DNA from: an uncultured Demequina sp.
GTDB taxonomy: Bacteria; Actinomycetota; Actinomycetes; Actinomycetales; Demequinaceae
Length of the DNA stretch: 36,482 nucleotides
Reading direction: 5' to 3'
Assembly: GCF_913055775.1 (NCBI RefSeq)
Contig: NZ_CAJXJX010000008.1
Coordinates: 1 to 36,482 of the forward strand
In this document: one piece after another, positions 31,170 to 36,482 of the stretch
How positions within the stretch are numbered: the first letter of the stretch is position 1
Layout: each line of letters opens with the position of its first letter
Position numbers and translations under genes: made by a program
The notes under the pieces: model-generated
What the model saw: the letters and a program-made list of their open reading frames with translations, nothing else
The model's database searches: none
Told to the model about the DNA's origin: nothing

Positions 31170-31214
31170 GTGCGTACTCCTCAGTAGTGCCGTGTGGTGG
31201 TGTCAGGTGCTGCT

Positions 31215-31997
31215 CTAGGCGTCGCGGCGCTTCATGGCGATCGCGGCGAACAGGCATGCGCCCACGGACCACGCGAGCATCACTGCGGAGCCGAGCCACA
31301 CGCCCAGGTCCTTGCTGCTGGCACCGAATGCTCCGCTCTGGACGATCGAGTCGCCCGCACCAGTGGGCAGGTAGGCGGTGATCTCCGCCAGCCAGTCGAG
31401 CCCGAACAGGCCCGCGAACGGCAGCAGCACGAGCAAACCGACCACCACGACGACGGCGATGCCACTCGAACGCACCAGCGCGCCGATGCCGACCGCCATG
31501 ATCGCGGTCATCACGCACACCGCGGGCACTCCGATGAACGTCTCCCACGTGCGCACGTCGGCCAGGTCGACGACCGACTCGTCGGGGTACCGGAACAGCA
31601 TGATCGCCGTGGACGCGGCCGTCACGACGATCGCGACCAACCCTGCGTAGATGCCCATAACGGTCGCCTTGGCGGCCAGCCACAGGTTCCGCTTGGGCAC
31701 CACGGCGAAGGTCACCCGGTACATGCCCGAGCTCCACTCGCCAGTGGCCTGCAGGGCGGCATAGACCGACACGATGACCCAGGCGGTGACGATCGCGCTC
31801 GCGATGGTCGACATGGTCCAGTCGAGTTCGGCGCCGGCTTCCGGCGGAGCGTGGCTCGAGGTGCCGACGGTGACCAGGCTCAGCGCAACCGAAGCAATCG
31901 CGACCCACCACATGCCGCGCATGGTGGTGAGCTTCAGCCATTCGGCACCGACCGCGTTGCCGTAGCTCAGGCGTGCCTTCTCAAGAGTGGCGCTCAC
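31215..31997 (-). CDS. ABC-2-type transporter permease
   Basis: This 260-residue membrane protein has about six hydrophobic segments and the ABC-2 pattern: EWLKLTTMRGMWW at the start, then RVTFAVVPKRNLWLAAK. It is the membrane partner of the ATPase encoded directly upstream. The start is the GTG at 31997 that overlaps the ATPase stop (GTGA). Likely an exporter or a lantibiotic-immunity-type system; the substrate is not known. Confidence 0.87.
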   Translation of the reverse strand: MSATLEKARLSYGNAVGAEWLKLTTMRGMWWVAIASVALSLVTVGTSSHAPPEAGAELDWTMSTIASAIVTAWVIVSVYAALQATGEWSSGMYRVTFAVVPKRNLWLAAKATVMGIYAGLVAIVVTAASTAIMLFRYPDESVVDLADVRTWETFIGVPAVCVMTAIMAVGIGALVRSSGIAVVVVVGLLVLLPFAGLFGLDWLAEITAYLPTGAGDSIVQSGAFGASSKDLGVWLGSAVMLAWSVGACLFAAIAMKRRDA

Positions 31998-32914
31998 TGG
32001 GCCGCTCCTTCCTGGGACGTGGCGTGGTATTCGACGGCATCGGCGGTGAGGCTCAGGTAGGCCTCCTCGAGGGTGGCGTTGGTCTTCACCAGCTCATGCA
32101 GGTCCAGGCCGGCGCCCACCGCGAGCTGCGCGATACGCGCAGGCTCCAGTCCGTCGACCACGAGCGCCTCACTGGACGGCGTGGCCTTGCCGCCCTCCGC
32201 GGCAATGATCTGCGTGAGCTTGGCGTCGTCAGAGGTCCGCACGGTGACCGCGCCCGACGCGGCCTGCGCGGTGAAGTCCGCGATCGTGCCCTGCTCGAGG
32301 ATCCTGCCGCGCCCGATCACGACTACACGGTCCGCTGTCAGCTGCACCTCGCTCATGAGGTGGCTCGACAGCAGGACAGTGCGGCCTTCAGAGGCGAAGT
32401 GGCGGGCGAGGTTGCGCACCCACAGCACGCCGTCAGGGTCGAGTCCGTTGACCGGCTCGTCCATGATCAGCGTCGAGGGGTCGCCGAGCATCGCGGTGGC
32501 GATGCCCAGGCGCTGGCCCATGCCGAGCGAGAAGCCCTTCACGCGCTTCTTCGCGACGGTGTCGAGGCCGGTCATCTGGATGACCTCGTCCACGCGCTTC
32601 TTGCCGATCCCGTGGGACGCGGCGATGACGCGCAGGTGGTTGCGCGCCGTGCGGCCCGGCGTCACCGACTTGGCCTCCAACAGCGCGCCGGCCACCCGCA
32701 TGGGCGCGGCATGTGCGGCCAGAGGCTTGCCGTCGATGGTCGCGGTGCCCGCGTTGGGCCGGTCGAGCCCCATGATCATCCGCATCGTGGTCGACTTGCC
32801 CGCACCGTTAGGTCCGAGGAACCCGGTCACCGATCCCGCCGGAGCGGTGAAGCTCACATCGTCGACGGCCTTCTTGGACCCGTAGGTCTTGGACAGTCCA
32901 GCAACTTCGATCAT
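31994..32914 (-). CDS. ABC-2-type transporter ATP-binding protein
   Basis: This 306-residue ATPase has Walker A GPNGAGKST, signature FSLGMGQRLGIATAML, Walker B TLIMDEPVNGLDPDG, a switch histidine in SSHLMSE and a C-terminal region with an EEAYLSLT end, as in bacitracin/lantibiotic-type exporters (DrrA/BcrA group). The start at 32914 is the only one that keeps the normal N-terminus (MIEVAGLSKTYG). A -10-like TAGACT lies about 32 bases upstream on the minus strand. It is the first gene of the operon ending at 29674. Confidence 0.9.
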   Translation of the reverse strand: MIEVAGLSKTYGSKKAVDDVSFTAPAGSVTGFLGPNGAGKSTTMRMIMGLDRPNAGTATIDGKPLAAHAAPMRVAGALLEAKSVTPGRTARNHLRVIAASHGIGKKRVDEVIQMTGLDTVAKKRVKGFSLGMGQRLGIATAMLGDPSTLIMDEPVNGLDPDGVLWVRNLARHFASEGRTVLLSSHLMSEVQLTADRVVVIGRGRILEQGTIADFTAQAASGAVTVRTSDDAKLTQIIAAEGGKATPSSEALVVDGLEPARIAQLAVGAGLDLHELVKTNATLEEAYLSLTADAVEYHATSQEGAAQ

Positions 32915-33047
32915 GAGCCATGCCCTCTCGTCCGGTTCCCTCGGCAGTCTAGCCACAGAAAGCCAGATAGGCACAAGGTTCGAAAGACTTTGTACATGTC
33001 GCGAATGTCCGCGTTCGCGATCACCGCGACGCGCAACGGACCATGAG

Positions 33048-33076
33048 AAAACCCCGGTCTCGAGGAGAGACCGGGG
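33048..33076 (-). terminator. Rho-independent terminator of tRNA-Thr
   Basis: On the minus strand CCCCGGTCTC, loop TCCTC, GAGACCGGGG and then TTTT. A perfect 10-base stem, 8 bases after the tRNA 3' CCA. Confidence 0.9.
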
Positions 33077-33083
33077 CTTCCAG

Positions 33084-33159
33084 TGGAGCCGCCTAAGGGA
33101 ATCGAACCCTTGACCTATTCATTACGAGTGAATCGCTCTGCCGACTGAGCTAAGGCGGC
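33084..33159 (-). tRNA. tRNA-Thr (anticodon CGT)
   Basis: Minus strand; acceptor stem GCCGCCT pairs with AGGCGGC, the D-arm reads AGCTCAGTCGGCAGAGC, and the anticodon loop CTCGTAA between ATTCA and TGAAT gives anticodon CGT (codon ACG). The T-arm contains GGTTCGATTCC, and CCA is encoded. A TAAGAT lies about 45 bases upstream as the possible -10. Confidence 0.95.
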
Positions 33160-33215
33160 GTGCGCCTGACGACGCGCGCGCCGCACGAGGCGACGCGAGT
33201 AGATATCTTAGCGCG

Positions 33216-34778
33216 TCAGCATCGAGTTCCCGAATCCGGCATCACGCCGTCCACCAGGAAGCCGTCGACGGCATCCGTCACGCATTGGTTGGAGCGCCCG
33301 TACGCGGTGTGGCCCTCGCCCTCGTAGACCACCATCCCGGCGCCCAGGCGCTCGGCCATGTCCTCGGACCACGCGAGCGGAGTCGCCGGGTCGCCCGTGG
33401 TGCCGATGACGAGCATCTGCGGTGCCGTGGCGGCGTTGTCGAGCGACGTGATGATCTCGTCGGCGTGCCACGGCCAGCCTTCGCACCCGGTGTCGGAGAC
33501 GAAGGTGCGCCCGAACGTGGGCGAGGCCTGCTCCATGAGATCGCGGAAGTCGTCGATCTCTTCGATGCTCCAGTTGTCCTCCTCGGGAGCGTCCAGGCAG
33601 TTGATCGCCGTGAAGAACCAGGTCTGGTTCGCCAGGTACTCGCCCGAATCCGCATCACGATCCAGGTAGAAGTTGGCGAGCTGGAAAAGTATCGAGCCGG
33701 TGCGCTGGTCGAGCACCTCCTCGAGCCCGATGTTGAGGTACTCCCACGCCGCCTCGTCGTACAGCGTCGCGACCATCCCGGTCTCCATGAGGTTGCGGTT
33801 CAGGTCCACGTCGAATCCGGTGAACATCGGGTCCGCCTCGGCCTCCGCGAGCAACGCCTGAACCGTCGAGCGCGCCTGCTCCACCGTGCCGGTCAGCGCG
33901 CACTCGCTGCGCGCCAGGCACCAGGTCAGGAAGCTGGTGAGCGCATCTTCGAAGCCGCGTGCCTGCTCGAGGGCGAAGTCCTCGGCGGGGCGCAGGAAGT
34001 CGGCGACCGCGTCGAGCACGACACGACCGACGTTGTCGGGGTAGAGCTCCGCATAGACGCTGCCCAGCCACGTGCCGTACGAGAAGCCCAGGTAATGCAG
34101 CTTGTCGTCGCCCAATACCGCACGGATCACGTCCATGTCGCGCGCGGCGCTCACGGTGTCGATGTTGCGGATCAGGGGCCCGGTGTCCGCCTCGCACACG
34201 GCCGCGAATTCAGCGACGCGCTCGCGATCCGCCTGGGCCTGTGCCTCCGTCTCGACGAAGACGTCCTGCAGGTAGAACGCGTCGATCTGCGCGTCCGAGC
34301 CGCACACCACCCCCGTCGACTGCCCCACGCCACGGGGGTCGAAGCCCACGATGTCGTAGGTGTCGATGAGGGCGTCGCCGGACCGCGCCACGAGGCTCTC
34401 GGTGAAGTCGAGCCCGGATCCGCCCGGCCCACCGGGGTTGATGAGCAGGGAGCCGATGCGCTGGTCGGCTTCACGCGCCGGGTGGCGGTTGATAGCGAGG
34501 TCGATGGTCGCGCCGTGGGGATCCGACCAGTCGAGCGGGACCTGGATGGTCGCGCACTCGAGCTCGTCGCACGTGCTCCACGAGACCTCCTGCTCGTAGA
34601 CCGCGGGCAGGTCGCCCGACGATGGCGCGGTGGCCTCAGCCGAAGGCCCGACCTCGACGGCGTCGCCGTCGGACGGCCCGGCGGTGGGCGAGACTTGCGT
34701 CTTGTCGGGCGAGCAGCCGGTCACGACGAGCGCGCCGAGGGCGAGCACGACCGCCACAGCACGGGGTCCGAGGGTCAT
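33216..34778 (-). CDS. Secreted TAP-like alpha/beta hydrolase lipoprotein (tripeptidyl-aminopeptidase-like)
   Basis: This 520-residue protein begins with a lipoprotein signal (lipobox VVTGC, Cys22) and a Ser/Thr/Ala spacer to about 55. It has an alpha/beta-hydrolase fold with oxyanion region NPGGPGGSG (114-122), nucleophile Ser233 in GFSYGT, a C-terminal acid in GTTGDPATP and His in GEGHTAYG. The C-terminal TAP-like domain matches Streptomyces tripeptidyl aminopeptidases (SlpD/E type). It likely trims peptides at the cell surface. In related Micrococcales it follows holB, as it does here, 9 bases after that stop. Confidence 0.88.
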   Translation of the reverse strand: MTLGPRAVAVVLALGALVVTGCSPDKTQVSPTAGPSDGDAVEVGPSAEATAPSSGDLPAVYEQEVSWSTCDELECATIQVPLDWSDPHGATIDLAINRHPAREADQRIGSLLINPGGPGGSGLDFTESLVARSGDALIDTYDIVGFDPRGVGQSTGVVCGSDAQIDAFYLQDVFVETEAQAQADRERVAEFAAVCEADTGPLIRNIDTVSAARDMDVIRAVLGDDKLHYLGFSYGTWLGSVYAELYPDNVGRVVLDAVADFLRPAEDFALEQARGFEDALTSFLTWCLARSECALTGTVEQARSTVQALLAEAEADPMFTGFDVDLNRNLMETGMVATLYDEAAWEYLNIGLEEVLDQRTGSILFQLANFYLDRDADSGEYLANQTWFFTAINCLDAPEEDNWSIEEIDDFRDLMEQASPTFGRTFVSDTGCEGWPWHADEIITSLDNAATAPQMLVIGTTGDPATPLAWSEDMAERLGAGMVVYEGEGHTAYGRSNQCVTDAVDGFLVDGVMPDSGTRC

Positions 34779-34787
34779 GCGGCCAGC

Positions 34788-35930
34788 CTACGCGGCGCTG
34801 CGCGGCCTCAGCGCGAGCGCCATCGCCTCGAGCGCGAGCAGCGGCGACACGTTCTGCGCCAGTCGCTCGCGGGTCTGGGCCAGCGCGTCCAGGCAGCGCA
34901 TCGTGTCCGCGAGCACCGTGCGTCCGGCAAGGGACTCGACGTGGCCCCGGTGCGACTCGTTGATGAGGGGATCTCGCGCCCCCACCTGGATGCTGGCGAC
35001 GTCCCGGTACAGCGACATCAGGTCCACGATCGCTCGGTCGAACACATCGCGCTTGTGCCGGGTCGCGCGCCGCTTCTGGTCGTCCTCCAGCTGCTTGACC
35101 TGGGAGCGCAGCGCGGGAGGCAGCCGGCCCCCATCGTCGGCACCGAGCGTGCGCAGCAGCTCGTTGCGCTCGGCGACGTCGCGCTCCTCGGTGGCCGCTT
35201 TGGCATCCGCCTCGGCAACTTCTACCAGGTCCGCTGCCGCCAGCACCGCGTCCCCGACCCCGCGAATCTCCGTCGCGAGAGCGAGCACCTGGTCGCGGCG
35301 TGCACGGGCCTCGGGGTCACGAGCGAGACGCCGCGCGATGCCGATGTGGCTCTGCGCCGCATAGGCGCACTGACGCGCGAGCTCGGGCTCGACGCCGTCG
35401 CGGTCCACCAGGAGTTGGGCCACCACCTCCGGGTCAGGCATCCGCAAGGTCACCTTGCGCGACCGCGAGCGGATGGTCACCGCGATGTCCTCGCCCGCGG
35501 GCGCGCACAACAGCCACACGGTCCGCGGCGGCGGCTCCTCGATGGACTTCAGCAGGACGTTGGAGGTGCGCTCCGTCATGCGGTCGGCATCCTCAATGAT
35601 GATCACGCGCCAGCGCCCCTCGCTGGGCGAGGTCTGCGCGGTCGAGATGAGTCCGCGCACCTCCTCGATCGAAATGGTGACCTTCTCCGTCGCCAGCACC
35701 GTGACATCGGCGTGCGCGCCGCTCAGCGCAGTGGTGCATGCCTGGCACTCGCCGCACCCCTGCTGCGGGCACTGCAGCGCAGCAGCGAACGCCCGCGCGG
35801 CATGCGAGCGGCCGGATCCGGGCGGCCCGGTGATGATCCACGCGTGAGTCATCGCGGACACATCCGCCGCCGCGGTCTTGAGCGGCGCGATGGCGACCTC
35901 CTGGCCCACCACCGCATCCCACACACTCAC
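34788..35930 (-). CDS. holB: DNA polymerase III delta-prime subunit
   Basis: This is the clamp-loader subunit, about 380 residues. N-terminal VWDAVVGQ, a P-loop GPPGSGRSHAA with Arg in place of Lys, a zinc-finger CPQQGCGECQAC, IIEDADRMTERTSNVLLKSIEEPPPRTVWLL and the sensor region TIRSRSRKV are standard for actinobacterial delta-prime. The start is uncertain: GTG at 35930 overlaps the tmk stop (GTGA) and is preferred to GTG at 35942. It sits directly downstream of tmk in the usual replication operon. Confidence 0.92.
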   Translation of the reverse strand: MSVWDAVVGQEVAIAPLKTAAADVSAMTHAWIITGPPGSGRSHAARAFAAALQCPQQGCGECQACTTALSGAHADVTVLATEKVTISIEEVRGLISTAQTSPSEGRWRVIIIEDADRMTERTSNVLLKSIEEPPPRTVWLLCAPAGEDIAVTIRSRSRKVTLRMPDPEVVAQLLVDRDGVEPELARQCAYAAQSHIGIARRLARDPEARARRDQVLALATEIRGVGDAVLAAADLVEVAEADAKAATEERDVAERNELLRTLGADDGGRLPPALRSQVKQLEDDQKRRATRHKRDVFDRAIVDLMSLYRDVASIQVGARDPLINESHRGHVESLAGRTVLADTMRCLDALAQTRERLAQNVSPLLALEAMALALRPRSAA

Positions 35931-36482
35931 GGGGTGCCCCACGGCTCGGTCGCGAGATCCCCGGCGCCTTCGTCACCCGGGGTGCCCGCCGCTCCCAGCC
36001 GAGCCCATGCATCGGCCGGGCCGAAGCCCTTCCTCGCCATGGCATCGGCCGTCGCGGCGGCCACGTCTGCCGCCACTTCCTCGACCGTGCGCGCGGCGTC
36101 GATGACCGCGTAGCGCTCGGGCGCGCGCGCCGCGAGGTCGCGGAAGGCCTGGCGGATGAGCGCGGCGTACTCGGCGGTCTCGCGCTCGACCCGGTCCAGC
36201 TCGCGGTCCAGGCGGCCCTGCGACGGCTCCATGTCGAGAACGATCGTGAGGTCGGGCAGCAGGCCCTCCGTGGCCCAGCGGGAGATCCGCTCGACCTCCT
36301 CGCCCAGCCCGCGCGCGCCGCCCTGGTACACGATCGACGAGTCGACGTAGCGGTCCTGCAGCACCACCGCGCCGCGCTCGAGAGCCGGCCGCACCTTGGT
36401 GTGGATGTGGTGCGCGCGGTCTGCGGCGTACAACAGCGCCTCCGCGCGCGGGGCCACGTGGCCGCCGTGCATGATCGCCTGG
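35927..36482 (-). CDS. tmk: Thymidylate kinase, C-terminal part (cut by window edge)
   Basis: The frame is open to the right edge. The visible part holds HVAPRAEALLYAADRAHH, the DRYVDSSIVYQG substrate motif, LLPDLTIVLDMEP and a C-terminal extension of about 45 residues beyond the normal kinase end. The P-loop lies outside the window. The enzyme phosphorylates dTMP to dTDP. The ATG at 36472 is internal, not the start. The extension carries two GCATCGGCC (partial 14-mer) copies. Confidence 0.92.
   Translation of the reverse strand, partial: QAIMHGGHVAPRAEALLYAADRAHHIHTKVRPALERGAVVLQDRYVDSSIVYQGGARGLGEEVERISRWATEGLLPDLTIVLDMEPSQGRLDRELDRVERETAEYAALIRQAFRDLAARAPERYAVIDAARTVEEVAADVAAATADAMARKGFGPADAWARLGAAGTPGDEGAGDLATEPWGTP

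Noticed and set aside
32999-33020. Inverted repeat TCGCGAA...TTCGCGA as an operator for the ABC-2 operon
   Set aside because: Seven-base arms in GC-rich DNA near the tRNA terminator, with no second copy or promoter alignment, are too weak to call.
33285-36113. A 942-codon open frame on the plus strand opposite the hydrolase, holB and tmk
   Set aside because: It is an antisense shadow of three well-recognised minus-strand genes and shows no family features; high GC content leaves such frames open.

Overview
The window reads as chromosomal DNA of a high-GC actinobacterium. The housekeeping block tmk, holB, TAP-type hydrolase lipoprotein and tRNA-Thr at the right end, together with GTG/TTG starts and leaderless-looking promoters, suggests Micrococcales (Cellulomonas/Demequina-like). 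That placement is inferred from memory of gene order, not from a search.

Left part (1-23.1 kb): a catabolic island for an aromatic or N-containing ring compound. It holds an HpaD-like extradiol dioxygenase (780-1778), an RraA-type aldolase (1-744), an HpaH hydratase (12783-13568), an ACMSD-like amidohydrolase (13815-14861) and a nine-ORF run: dienelactone-hydrolase-like protein, PhzS-like FAD monooxygenase, atypical SDR, NTF2-like protein, FAH-fold protein, RidA, Bcr/CflA efflux protein, a doubtful small ORF and a succinate-semialdehyde-dehydrogenase-like ALDH. A five-gene peptide/opine-type ABC importer operon (4583-11271) ends in a DUF3500 protein. Regulators are one LysR and two GntR/FCD proteins. 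A shared palindrome, TCG(T/C)ATACGA, lies in the control regions of the ABC operon/second gntR and of the amidohydrolase/dienelactone-hydrolase divergon, and so ties them into one regulon. The enzymes fit meta-cleavage ending in pyruvate plus succinic semialdehyde. RidA and the ACMSD-like protein point to a nitrogen-containing or carboxylated intermediate.

Most striking is the left edge. The RraA reading frame runs without a break into an unmistakable ribosomal protein S5 (rpsE) C-terminal sequence. This is either a recombination junction or an assembly misjoin.

Middle (23.2-28.2 kb): a UbiB/ABC1 kinase with a PadR regulator and its palindromic operators, then a GH43 glycosidase with an oligosaccharide MFS symporter behind a LacI-like palindrome. 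Right (28.4-36.5 kb): an S4 RNA-binding protein, a single-chain tandem MarR, an operon of ABC ATPase, ABC-2 permease, AIM24 and CPBP protease, tRNA-Thr(CGT), a TAP-type hydrolase, holB and partial tmk.

A 14-mer, CCACCGCATCGGCC, occurs exactly six times (plus five copies with one mismatch) in linkers and intergenic DNA, and a second repeat family follows two unrelated stop codons.
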